Shown: piece after piece, positions 1 to 7,490 of the stretch
Position numbering within the stretch: the first letter of the stretch is position 1
Layout: each line of letters starts with the position of its first letter
Source of the DNA: Cyclobacteriaceae bacterium
Lineage (GTDB): Bacteria; Bacteroidota; Bacteroidia; Cytophagales; Cyclobacteriaceae
Length of the DNA stretch: 13,561 bases
Assembly (NCBI GenBank): GCA_019751475.1
Contig: JAIENH010000040.1
Coordinates: 1-13,561, forward strand
Direction: 5' to 3'
Program-made: the position numbers and the translations under genes
The notes under the pieces: generated by a model
What the model was told of the DNA's origin: nothing
The model's database searches: none
What the model saw: only the letters and a program-made list of their open reading frames with translations

Positions 1-3000
1 AGTCCTTCGGTTAAGCTCTTAATATTGGTTTTAAGACGCCTATCGGAAGCAGCGGTAAAAGCTACCTGGCCTTCAATAACAGTAACGCTCGCATCACCGA
101 TGCGCACTTTATTGCTTGCATTTACTACCGCATTTGCACCCAGAGCTGTTGCGTTTGTAAGTCCATTGGTTGACGCGTCTGCTTGAAATCCTACAATCGT
201 TGTATTCGAACCCGTAGTATTGATCTGAGCACTGTTAACGCCAAGCGCAACATTGCCATTGCCACTTGTGTTTGCTACCAGGGCATTAAAACCAATGGCA
301 GTATTACTTCCACCGCTTACATTTGCTGCCAGGGCGTTGGAGCCAAAGCCTGAGTTTGATGCCCCTATTGTATTTACGGGCAAACTATTATTGCCGAACG
401 CAGAGTTATCATTGGCCGTGGTATTGGCTTGAAGAGAGCCGAAACCCATAGCTGTATTATTGCCTCCCGTTGTATTGGCACCAAGCGCCACTGAACCGGT
501 AGCAGTATTATTCGGTCCAGTAGAATTGACCCTCAATGCATTGAAACCGGTGGCCGTATTGCCAACGCCTGTAGTATTAAACTGAAGTGCTTGCGACCCA
601 ACGGCCGTGATGCCATTGGCCGCTGTATTGTTTTGCAAGGCATTGAGACCAACACCGGTATTAAAGCTGCCGCTGGTGTTGGCGCTTAATGCCGAGGTGC
701 CAAAGGCAGTATTACCACTGGAGGTAGCCGCTGTTTGCAGTGCACTGACACCTACTGCAGTATTGCTCACACCACTCGTTAAACTATTACCAGACTGATA
801 GCCAAAAAAAGTATTATCCGTGGCAATGCGGCCCGATTTTATGTTATTGATCCTAAAGTTCAACGGCACGTTATCGCTGGTACCAATATAGTTCGTGCCA
901 TCTACGGTACTTGCACTACCCGTGAGCCCCCAGCCTGCGGATGGAAGGCCGGTAAGCAAACTACCATCACCAATAAACTGCGTAGCTTGTATTGGGCGGT
1001 TAGCCGTGATAGCGTTGCCAGTGCCCGCATGATTTATATTTACGGCAGCGGCAGTGTTACCAGCATTGGTTACTGAAAAGTTAGCCGCTCTACCTGTTCC
1101 ATTCGTAGTTGCGGATAACGCTTGAGCAGAACTAGCTGCGTTAATGATTCCAAAGAAACCAGCGCTGCCTGTTCCAATCGTCTCTACGCCTAAACTATTG
1201 GATGAATTGGCCGCATTATCAATTTTCACATATGCGGCACTGCCGGTACCAGCCTGATAAACATTCAATGTCTGCTGAGAATTAGATGTGCCAAACGTTT
1301 CAAAAGATCCAGCAAAGCCAGAGCTGCCGTTTGTTGAAGCCATGAACGCGTTTGCCGTGCTAGCGGCATTGCCATTACTAACATTAGCGCCCACACCGAG
1401 CCCATTATTAGTAACTGTTAGGCTTGGTGATGTATTTGCTGCATTCGTTGTATTAAAACGGGCCGCTCCTCCGCTAGTTCCTGAGTTTATAGCTCGAAAG
1501 GCGTGAGCTAATGTACCGGTTGCCTCAGCATTAAGTGCTTCTGTGGCACTGGCTGCATTTGTTACAAATCTTCCGGCAGTACCGTTGCCTGTATTGGTAA
1601 CTTGAAATAGAGTAGAAACATTAGATTGAGATGTTGTAAAAGGCAACGCCAGGCCAACACCTGTGAGCAAGCTACCATCGCCAATAAATTGTGTAGCCTG
1701 AATAGGGCGATTGGCTGTGATAGCGTTGCCTGTTCCGGCATGAGAAATATTGACGGCAGCGGAAGTATTTGCTGCATTCGAAATACTAAAACTACCGGCA
1801 GGGCCAGTTCCACCAGTTTGGCTTCGCAAAGCGGGCGATGGATTTCCCACACTAAAATTATTAAAATCACCCGCTATACCAGTTCCATTTGTTGTGGCTA
1901 TTAATGCATTTCCGGTGTTTCCACCATTTGTAATGGTAAAGAATCCACCAGTACCACTTCCAGCATTATTGTTCTCACCATAGACACCAATACCAGTTCC
2001 GTTTGTACGGCCTACTACTCCTGAACCCCCGCTGCTTGCGCTGTTTACAAACCCTAAAACACCTACGCCTACTCCATTTGTTTCCCCCACCAAAGCAGTT
2101 GAAGAGTTTGATGCATTTGCGATTGTAAAGGAACCTGCTCGGAATGTCCCTGTTGTTGTGCCAGAGATTGCATTCCCTCCCCCATTCGTAAGTGCAACTA
2201 CCGCATCTTGGGTATTCGAAGCATTGCCAATGCTAAAAGTGCCAGCTATGCCGGTTCCGGCTGTTGAGGCCTGTAAAGTATTCCCAGTATTGGTAGCATT
2301 TGTGATGCTAAATATGCCAGCACCGCCAGCGCCCGTTCCTGAATTAACACCTTGCACCCCGGCACCTGTTCCATTTGTAGTGCCCACCACTGCATTAGCT
2401 GCGCTGCTCGTATTATTGATGGACCCTAAAACACCTATGCCCGTACCAACCGTTATGCCTCTCAATGCAGTAAGGGAGTTGGCCGCATTTGTTGTAGTAA
2501 AGAGTCCACCGCTTCCTGTTCCTGAAGAAGTAGCTACTAAAATAGCCCCCGATCCTACATTATTAATCCTTAATACATTTGAAAGAGCGGAAGCGTTAAG
2601 GTTAGAAAACTCTGCGGCAGAAACTATATCTGCAGGATTAGCAGGATTTGAGTTTACTGTAAACAGGGAGGTATTGGTGGGAGCATTAGTGTTGGTAGCA
2701 GTAAAGGGAAGCGTGAGGCCGGGAACGTTGGTGAGCAAACTACCATCGCCAATAAACTGTGTGGCCTGTATGGGGCGGTTGGCCGTGATAGCGTTGCCGG
2801 TTCCGGCATGAGTAATATTGACGGCAGCGGCAGTATTTGCTGCATTCGTAACTTGAAAAAAGCCTGCGCTGCCGGTTCCCGCTGTGGTGGTTGCCAGGGC
2901 AGCTGCACCATTGGCAGCATTGGTGATGCTGAATACACCCGCATTACCATTGGTGGCACCATCTCGCTGGCCGTATACGGCTGTAGCACCGCTGGCTGTT

Positions 3001-3695
3001 TGCCCATACACAGCCGTACCCACTCCTGTGGTGGTGCCAAATACTCCTGCGCCTGTGCCCACAGTGCTTCCATACACGGCAGCCCCGCCATTTGCCGCGT
3101 TGGTATTATCGCCTCGTATAGCAATAGCCGTTCCAGTGCCGTTGGTGGTTCCGTAAAGTGCGGTGTTGGTATTAGCTGTATTGGTATTTTGAAAAATGCC
3201 TGCTGGGCCGGTGCCGTTAGTAGTGCCAGCAAGTGCAGCGTTTGAATTGGCCGCATTGGTATTTTGAAATAGCCCTGCATTTCCGGTGCCATTGGTAGTG
3301 CCAACAAGCGCTACACTGGCATTGGCTGCATTGGTATTCTGAAAGAAACCTGCCTGCCCGGTGCCGCTGGTGGTGCCAAACACAGCGGGGCTCGCATCGG
3401 TTGATGTCGCACCGATAGAAATTCCCCACGCACTTCCATTCCATACCAACAAATTGTTTGTAGTAATGTCAAACACCATCATGCCCTTATCAGCAATGCC
3501 AAGAGAGGCAGCCATGGTGGTGCGCTGGGCCGTAGTGAGCCGCGGTATTAACATACCCTGGTTGCCCGTAGGCGAATTAACATCCAGTGCGGCATTGGGG
3601 TTGGGTGTGGTCACCCCCACCCCTAGTGTTTTGTTTTGGCCAATCGCCCACGGCTGTATCGCCAAAAGCACAAAGAAGCAAACAATCAATTTCAT
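1..3695 (-). CDS. Giant repetitive secreted fibre protein with C-terminal Peptidase_S74 (tail-fibre chaperone) domain, partial
   Basis: Reading from the ATG at 3695 down to base 1 gives 1231 codons with no stop; the C-terminus lies outside the window. Residues 1-19 (MKLIVCFFVLLAIQPWAIG) form a signal peptide. Residues 25-58 carry the GVGVTTPNPNAALDV...PRLTTAQR opening common in Bacteroidota surface proteins. Next come 25-residue repeats from residue 107, three copies of an HAGTGNAITANRPIQATQF-type module, a linker from W922 (WGLTGSASTVDGTNYIG), and twelve 17-residue YadA-head-like repeats at 978-1181. SDRRLKTNI at 1217-1225 is the characteristic start of an S74 domain. In that family the C-terminal domain helps trimerise a beta-helical fibre and then cleaves itself off. 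The only Cys I see is in the signal peptide, and the chain is rich in Asn, Thr, Gly and Ala with few charges, as expected of a trimeric extracellular fibre. Surface adhesin or spike is inferred. An in-frame ATG at 3743 would add 16 residues before the signal peptide, so 3695 is preferred. Confidence 0.9.
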   Translation of the reverse strand, partial: MKLIVCFFVLLAIQPWAIGQNKTLGVGVTTPNPNAALDVNSPTGNQGMLIPRLTTAQRTTMAASLGIADKGMMVFDITTNNLLVWNGSAWGISIGATSTDASPAVFGTTSGTGQAGFFQNTNAANASVALVGTTNGTGNAGLFQNTNAANSNAALAGTTNGTGPAGIFQNTNTANTNTALYGTTNGTGTAIAIRGDNTNAANGGAAVYGSTVGTGAGVFGTTTGVGTAVYGQTASGATAVYGQRDGATNGNAGVFSITNAANGAAALATTTAGTGSAGFFQVTNAANTAAAVNITHAGTGNAITANRPIQATQFIGDGSLLTNVPGLTLPFTATNTNAPTNTSLFTVNSNPANPADIVSAAEFSNLNASALSNVLRINNVGSGAILVATSSGTGSGGLFTTTNAANSLTALRGITVGTGIGVLGSINNTSSAANAVVGTTNGTGAGVQGVNSGTGAGGAGIFSITNATNTGNTLQASTAGTGIAGTFSIGNASNTQDAVVALTNGGGNAISGTTTGTFRAGSFTIANASNSSTALVGETNGVGVGVLGFVNSASSGGSGVVGRTNGTGIGVYGENNNAGSGTGGFFTITNGGNTGNALIATTNGTGIAGDFNNFSVGNPSPALRSQTGGTGPAGSFSISNAANTSAAVNISHAGTGNAITANRPIQATQFIGDGSLLTGVGLALPFTTSQSNVSTLFQVTNTGNGTAGRFVTNAASATEALNAEATGTLAHAFRAINSGTSGGAARFNTTNAANTSPSLTVTNNGLGVGANVSNGNAASTANAFMASTNGSSGFAGSFETFGTSNSQQTLNVYQAGTGSAAYVKIDNAANSSNSLGVETIGTGSAGFFGIINAASSAQALSATTNGTGRAANFSVTNAGNTAAAVNINHAGTGNAITANRPIQATQFIGDGSLLTGLPSAGWGLTGSASTVDGTNYIGTSDNVPLNFRINNIKSGRIATDNTFFGYQSGNSLTSGVSNTAVGVSALQTAATSSGNTAFGTSALSANTSGSFNTGVGLNALQNNTAANGITAVGSQALQFNTTGVGNTATGFNALRVNSTGPNNTATGSVALGANTTGGNNTAMGFGSLQANTTANDNSAFGNNSLPVNTIGASNSGFGSNALAANVSGGSNTAIGFNALVANTSGNGNVALGVNSAQINTTGSNTTIVGFQADASTNGLTNATALGANAVVNASNKVRIGDASVTVIEGQVAFTAASDRRLKTNIKSLTEG
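153..764 (-). repeat. Twelve tandem 51-bp units encoding a 17-residue YadA-head-like repeat
   Basis: Residues 978-1181 of the S74 fibre protein divide into twelve units of exactly 17 residues, with no insertions or deletions. The consensus is NTAxGxxALxxNTxGxx; examples are NTATGFNALRVNSTGPN and NTAIGFNALVANTSGNG. The first eleven fit well and the twelfth (TTIVGFQADAS...) is degenerate. Such repeats resemble the stacked coils of trimeric beta-roll heads in YadA-like adhesins and of tail-fibre proteins. They end about 36 residues before the S74 domain. Confidence 0.85.
952..1069 (-). repeat. 118-bp coding module, copy 3 (residues ~876-915)
   Basis: This is the copy nearest the C-terminus of three near-identical modules in the fibre gene. 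It encodes AAVNI, then NHAGTGNAITANRPIQATQF, then IGDGSLLTGL. It leads directly into the W922 linker and the 17-residue repeats. It is the most diverged of the three at the DNA level. Confidence 0.85.
1663..1780 (-). repeat. 118-bp coding module, copy 2 (residues ~639-678)
   Basis: This second copy encodes AAVNI, SHAGTGNAITANRPIQATQF and IGDGSLLTGV. It starts 711 bp from the copy at 952 and 1068 bp from the copy at 2731; both distances are multiples of three, so all copies share the reading frame. By eye it differs from the 2731 copy at roughly a dozen positions. Confidence 0.85.
2731..2848 (-). repeat. 118-bp coding module, copy 1 (residues ~283-322)
   Basis: This is the copy nearest the N-terminus. 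It encodes AAVNI, THAGTGNAITANRPIQATQF and IGDGSLLTNV. It closes the first block of TNAAN-type repeats and precedes a less regular block beginning PGLTLPFTATNT. Confidence 0.85.
3153..3377 (-). repeat. Three tandem 75-bp units encoding a 25-residue repeat
   Basis: Residues 107-181 of the fibre protein form three units of exactly 25 residues. They begin GTTSGTGQAGFFQNTNAANA, GTTNGTGNAGLFQNTNAANS and GTTNGTGPAGIFQNTNTANT and end in ALV, ALA or ALY. Degenerate versions (TNGTG...TNAAN...AL) continue through much of residues 182-900, interrupted by the three 118-bp modules. Confidence 0.8.
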
Positions 3696-3745
3696 AATTT
3701 TTGGGTTTCGATAGTCAATGAATTGGGTAAAAATCAATTTCATAA
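3684..3745 (-). repeat. 14-bp direct repeat duplicating the start-codon context of the fibre gene
   Basis: The minus-strand sequence TTATGAAATTGATT occurs at 3697-3684, over the chosen start codon, and again at 3745-3732. The copies are 48 bp apart, so the upstream ATG at 3743 is in the same frame and reads MKLIFTQFIDYRNPKI before MKLIVC. The upstream copy is probably not the main start because it would bury the signal peptide. Confidence 0.7.
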
Positions 3746-3763
3746 ATTCGATAAAATAAGCCT

Positions 3764-3810
3764 AGGTGTCCTACACCTTTTTGAGGGGAGTAAGCAGGTG
3801 TAGGACACCT
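3764..3810. repeat. Perfect 15-bp inverted repeat built from two self-complementary arms
   Basis: AGGTGTCCTACACCT (3764-3778) is exactly complementary to AGGTGTAGGACACCT (3796-3810) across a 17-nt spacer. Each arm can also fold on itself: AGGTGT pairs with ACACCT around a 3-nt loop. The left arm is followed on the plus strand by a T run (3778-3782), giving a terminator-like look there, but no plus-strand gene ends here. It lies between the lipoprotein stop and the fibre gene start, both on the minus strand. It could be a terminator or attenuator, a protein-binding operator, or one copy of a dispersed palindromic element. Confidence 0.75.
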
Positions 3811-3840
3811 CCTCCTGCCAAGTTTGCGTAGAAACATTAG

Positions 3841-4305
3841 TTATCTTGAAAAGGTCATTTCATGTCGTCCGGCAGCGGCTTGGTTGCGGCCTCCTTCAAA
3901 TACCAGCTTGTCCCACGTGAAGGAGACAACCAAGGTGCGGTCAGCAATATTTACTATTGATACTGGCAGATTATCATCACGGATAATCACGGATGCGTCA
4001 TCATTTTGAAAGCGCCAGTTGCCGGCTTTAGGCCACACGATGCCCCCACCATTTTCAGAGGTAAAACCCGTATCGGTAAATGACAGGCGCAAGTCTTTAT
4101 AAAGGTCAACCACTTCGTTGTCAATTTTAACCTGCGACAGTGACCACGGCACACCGGAAGTGCCTTTGAGCAAGGCGGTAACCCGCTCGGTCTCAGGCAC
4201 AACGGGTGGAGTAGGATCATCGCCTTTTTTGCTGCAAGTCGGAAATACGAGCAGTAAGGCAAGGCAAACAAGAGAAGGGAGGTAAAATAATTTACGTGTC
4301 TCCAT
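3841..4305 (-). CDS. Small putative lipoprotein of unknown function, possibly lipocalin-like
   Basis: The product has 154 residues. Residues 5-23 are a short hydrophobic export signal ending FPT, followed by Cys24 and SKKGDD, which fits lipidation by signal peptidase II; the lipobox is imperfect, with Phe at -3. A Pro-rich linker (residues 31-38) leads to a compact domain of about 115 residues with alternating beta-strand patterns and conserved-looking aromatics (W54, F76, F81, W91, W97, F129, W131). This suggests a small beta-barrel or beta-sandwich of the kind often labelled lipocalin-like in Bacteroidota, but I do not recognise a definite family. It is divergent from the CHAT gene, and a promoter-like site lies 22 nt upstream of its ATG. 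No partner is evident. Confidence 0.8.
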   Translation of the reverse strand: METRKLFYLPSLVCLALLLVFPTCSKKGDDPTPPVVPETERVTALLKGTSGVPWSLSQVKIDNEVVDLYKDLRLSFTDTGFTSENGGGIVWPKAGNWRFQNDDASVIIRDDNLPVSIVNIADRTLVVSFTWDKLVFEGGRNQAAAGRHEMTFSR

Positions 4306-4326
4306 AGATTTAAAGCATTAGATAGT

Positions 4327-4357
4327 TAAAGCTACCCCTTCGTTGTTGTATTCGCAA
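4327..4357 (-). promoter_or_regulatory. Candidate Bacteroidota-type promoter for the lipoprotein gene
   Basis: On the minus strand, TTG (4357-4355) is followed after exactly 20 nt by TAGCTTTA (4334-4327). This is one mismatch from the TAnnTTTG -7 element, with the spacing known for the Bacteroidota housekeeping sigma factor. The ATG follows 21 nt later, leaving a short leader. The site sits in the 155-bp divergent gap shared with the CHAT gene. Confidence 0.5.
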
Positions 4358-4460
4358 TACCTCTTTTCCGGTATTTTGATGGCTCAAAAAAAATGATAAC
4401 TTGCTTTTTCGTGTCCGCCAAGCCAATTCTTTGCCTAATCATCCGCTCGTGCCTACATCC

Positions 4461-7400
4461 ATGAAGAATCTTTGGCTATTCCTTATCATCAGTAGTATCG
4501 GAGCCTATAACTCAGCAGCCCAGACAGCCGAAGTCTATTATATAAGACTCGACTCGCTAAACAAAGCCAAAAATTTTGAACAAATAGCAACTTTTGAAGG
4601 TGCCCTGCAGCCATTGTTGGCCAATCGTACCGACACCTTAAAAGCCGCTATCTACGATATTCTCGGCTTTGCATTTTTTAACCTGGGCGAAGACCTCAAG
4701 GCTATTAATTACATGGAGCAACAGCGGGCGCTGCGGCAGGCAGCCAATCAAACCTTTACAAAAAATTACAGCAACCTCCTTTACAACCTTACTTACATTA
4801 ACAATCTGGCCGGGCGATATACGCAAGCCCGCGCTGCGGGCGATGAACTGATCGTGATCGACAAAAGGCTGTATGGCGAGTCATCGCCTGAATATGCTGC
4901 CTCTGTCACTTTCGTACTGGATGTTCTCATCAATCAAGGAAGCTTGACGAAAGCCAAGGAACTGGCGGCCGCCACGCTTAAATCATTGCCCAAGAAAGAC
5001 TCGCTCTATGCCATGACATTAAATAAATACGCTGATATACATCAGTTAACAGGTGAGTACAGTCGCTCAGAAAAATTATTCAAAGAATCCCTTAGACTTT
5101 TGAGGGGCGAAGGCGGTGAGGCGAGGCTCAATTTTCAAAATGCCTCGGTTAATCTTGGAAATTTGTATGTGGCTGAAGGAAGAATACCGGAAGCCGAAAA
5201 AATATTTTCTTCTGCTCTTTCCTTCTACCAACCCAGGCAAACCGATCCCGCGGCTGAAGCGGCCTATTTTTCCACACTTAACAATCGGGCGTTGGCCTTG
5301 CAATCACTTTCGCTATACGGAGATGCAATTTCTATTTACACGGAATTGTTGCGTCACGATAGTGTTGCCTACGGTACCGATCATCCCTTTTATGCCACGA
5401 CCCTGAACAACCTCGCTGATGTATTGGTTAGTCGGGGCGACCTGGAGCAAGCCCGCAGACTATTCAGACGATCACTCGCCATTTCTATCGCCACGTATGG
5501 TGCCCAAAGCGCTGATGCCGCAACCGTCTATAATAATTTGGCCAATACGTATCGACTTAATACCGAGTATGATAGTGCATTGGCGCTTTACAGGCGGGCT
5601 TCTGATATCTTTCTAAAAGAGAGTGGCGCTGAAAGTGCTGAATATGCCACCTCGCTGATGAATATTGGTAAAGCACTTTTGGGCAAAAACTCCCCGGAAG
5701 CAAAGAGCTACTTGTTGAAGGCACTAAAGCTCAGAAAAAAGCAATTGGGCGTCAAGCACCCGCGGTATGGTGAGATTCTGCAAAAGCTTTCGTTCTATTA
5801 CTGGAAGACGAATGATAAAGAGGCATTTGCTTATTTTAAAATGCTGCTCGACAATTATTACGCTCAAATTCAAACCTATTTTCCAATTTTAAGCGAAGAA
5901 GAGAAATCAAAGTTTTACTTCAGCAAATTTAAAGTCGATCAGGAGGCCTTTATCTCGTTTATTCTGGATAAGGCCAAGTCAGACGCTAACCAGTTAGCAG
6001 CCATTTATGATCTTGCATTAAATACAAAAGGCCTATTGTTTTATGCATCTCAAAAAGTACGCATGGCCATTCTTCAGAGCAATAATGATGCATTGATTAA
6101 CAAGTATGAAACGTGGATTTCGATAAAAGAGCAAATTGCCAAAGCCAATGCTGAGACTGATGATAAAGAGAGCTTGCGTAAAACTGACTCACTCTTTGCG
6201 CTCTCTAATAGATTGGAAAAAGAATTGACGCTACAATCAGCGGAGTTTAAAAATGTATTTTCAACAACTCGATACTCATGGCAAGAGGTGCAGAAAAAGC
6301 TACAACCTGGCGAAGCAGCTGTTGAAGTAATCCGCTATCGCGCTTTTTCGCCAAACGAAGAGGGGTACTTTACGGGAAAAGTAAACTACCTCGCCTTAGT
6401 GCTCACCAAAGAGACAACGAACGGCCCTCGCCTGGTAACCTGGACTAACGGTGGCGAACTTGAGGGTAGGTATCTTAACTTTTACAGAAATACTACGCGC
6501 TTTCTGATGGGTGATACCATTACGTTTAGTCAATACTGGCGCCCGCTTGCTACTACTTTGAAAGGAATCAAGAAAGTTTATTACTGCCCGGATGGCGTGT
6601 TTAACCAAATTAACATGGGTACACTCTATAATCCTGAGTCAAAAAAATTTCTCAGCGATGAAATTGAAATTGATATAATGACCAATACAAAAGATCTATT
6701 GACACCGAAAAAGTCGGTAAAATCTGGATCGGGCGCACATTTATTTGGTTTCCCAGACTATCGCAGCTTAGAAATGGACGGACCAGCCGTGAGCACGGAT
6801 CGATCTACACGGGCCTTAAGTCGCTCGTTGCGATTTGGACTGCTGAGAAGCTTTTTCAGAGGTGATGGTGTGCCGCCATTACCCGGCACAAAGACCGAAG
6901 TTGAAAATATTGCTCACGAGTTGACGGCTAAAAATCGGAAGAATGCAACCTATTTTGAAAAAAGAGCCAATGAGTTTGAAATAAAAAAAATAAAGAACCC
7001 TACCATCCTCCACATCGCCACGCATGGATTTTTTCTTGATGATGAGGATTTGTTTACAGGATCTGTCAATCAAAGCAGGTTTTTAGATAATCCGCTCTTC
7101 TTGTCGGGGTTGATTATCGCAAGTAAAAATTCTGACGCTAGCAATGAAGCCGAAGATGGTATCCTAACGGCTTATGAAGCCATGAATATGACGTTAGACA
7201 GCACCGAACTTGTAGTACTGTCGGCCTGCGAGACGGGATTGGGTACCATCAAAAACGGTGAGGGGATTTATGGTCTACAAAGGTCTTTCCGTATAGCTGG
7301 TGCTGAATGTTTGATCATGAGCTTGTGGAAAGTAGATGATGATGCCACCCAACTTTTAATGAGCAACTTCTACAATTATTTAATGATGGGTGATAATAAA

Positions 7401-7490
7401 CGCACTGCTTTCGTAAAAGCACAGCGAAAAGTGCGTGAAAAAAATAGCGACAGGTTTTTTTGGGGCGCCTTTGTTATGGTTGGTAATTAA
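4461..7490 (+). CDS. Exported TPR-CHAT protein (putative caspase-like cysteine peptidase)
   Basis: The ATG at 4461 gives 1009 residues starting MKNLWLFLIISSIGAYNSAAQ, a clear signal peptide. A TTG at 4401 would add 20 residues ahead of it and is rejected. Residues ~60-465 are helical TPR repeats of the kinesin-light-chain type (for example TTLNNLADVLVSRGDLEQA, TVYNNLANTYRL, LGVKHPRYGEIL). A charged helical linker follows to ~606. The CHAT domain runs from about W607 (SWQEVQKKLQPGEAAVEVI) to the end. It includes LPGTKTEVENIA, the catalytic His region HIATHGFF (His855) and the catalytic Cys region LSACETGLG (Cys923), so both residues of the caspase-like dyad are present. CHAT proteins belong to peptidase clan CD, and the TPRs probably bind a partner or substrate. 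With no hydrophobic segment beyond the signal peptide, I infer a periplasmic or secreted location. The substrate is unknown. The stop overlaps that of the convergent reductase gene. Confidence 0.92.
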   Translation: MKNLWLFLIISSIGAYNSAAQTAEVYYIRLDSLNKAKNFEQIATFEGALQPLLANRTDTLKAAIYDILGFAFFNLGEDLKAINYMEQQRALRQAANQTFTKNYSNLLYNLTYINNLAGRYTQARAAGDELIVIDKRLYGESSPEYAASVTFVLDVLINQGSLTKAKELAAATLKSLPKKDSLYAMTLNKYADIHQLTGEYSRSEKLFKESLRLLRGEGGEARLNFQNASVNLGNLYVAEGRIPEAEKIFSSALSFYQPRQTDPAAEAAYFSTLNNRALALQSLSLYGDAISIYTELLRHDSVAYGTDHPFYATTLNNLADVLVSRGDLEQARRLFRRSLAISIATYGAQSADAATVYNNLANTYRLNTEYDSALALYRRASDIFLKESGAESAEYATSLMNIGKALLGKNSPEAKSYLLKALKLRKKQLGVKHPRYGEILQKLSFYYWKTNDKEAFAYFKMLLDNYYAQIQTYFPILSEEEKSKFYFSKFKVDQEAFISFILDKAKSDANQLAAIYDLALNTKGLLFYASQKVRMAILQSNNDALINKYETWISIKEQIAKANAETDDKESLRKTDSLFALSNRLEKELTLQSAEFKNVFSTTRYSWQEVQKKLQPGEAAVEVIRYRAFSPNEEGYFTGKVNYLALVLTKETTNGPRLVTWTNGGELEGRYLNFYRNTTRFLMGDTITFSQYWRPLATTLKGIKKVYYCPDGVFNQINMGTLYNPESKKFLSDEIEIDIMTNTKDLLTPKKSVKSGSGAHLFGFPDYRSLEMDGPAVSTDRSTRALSRSLRFGLLRSFFRGDGVPPLPGTKTEVENIAHELTAKNRKNATYFEKRANEFEIKKIKNPTILHIATHGFFLDDEDLFTGSVNQSRFLDNPLFLSGLIIASKNSDASNEAEDGILTAYEAMNMTLDSTELVVLSACETGLGTIKNGEGIYGLQRSFRIAGAECLIMSLWKVDDDATQLLMSNFYNYLMMGDNKRTAFVKAQRKVREKNSDRFFWGAFVMVGN

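Noticed and set aside
607..3445. Open frames on the plus strand (such as 2158-2811 and 2808-3245) and in another minus frame (2654-3307)
   Set aside because: They are compositional shadows of the repetitive fibre gene, rich in Pro/Ala/Val or Ser/Cys/Gly, with no domain signal, and they conflict with the continuous 1231-codon frame.
1..3695. Possible CRISPR array or non-coding satellite because of regular 51-bp and 75-bp periodicity
   Set aside because: The periods are multiples of three, the repeats are degenerate in DNA but conserved as protein, and all lie in one open frame of a recognisable S74 fibre protein.
4340..4400. Promoter for the CHAT gene around TATTTTG near 4372
   Set aside because: The -7 match is one base short and the nearest TTG is 23 nt away at the edge of the allowed range, so it is too weak to list.
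4401..4460. TTG start at 4401 for the CHAT gene
   Set aside because: It would place 20 polar residues before a clear signal peptide; the ATG at 4461 begins exactly at MKNLWLFLII.
4461..7490. CHAT gene as part of a type III-E CRISPR (Craspase-like) or other defence island
   Set aside because: There is no cas gene, array, effector or other defence gene in the window, and the protein has an export signal.
1..7490. Fibre, lipoprotein and CHAT peptidase as one dedicated surface system
   Set aside because: They are adjacent and all exported, but strand changes, separate promoter-like sites and the lack of shared motifs give no direct support; only conserved synteny elsewhere would establish it.
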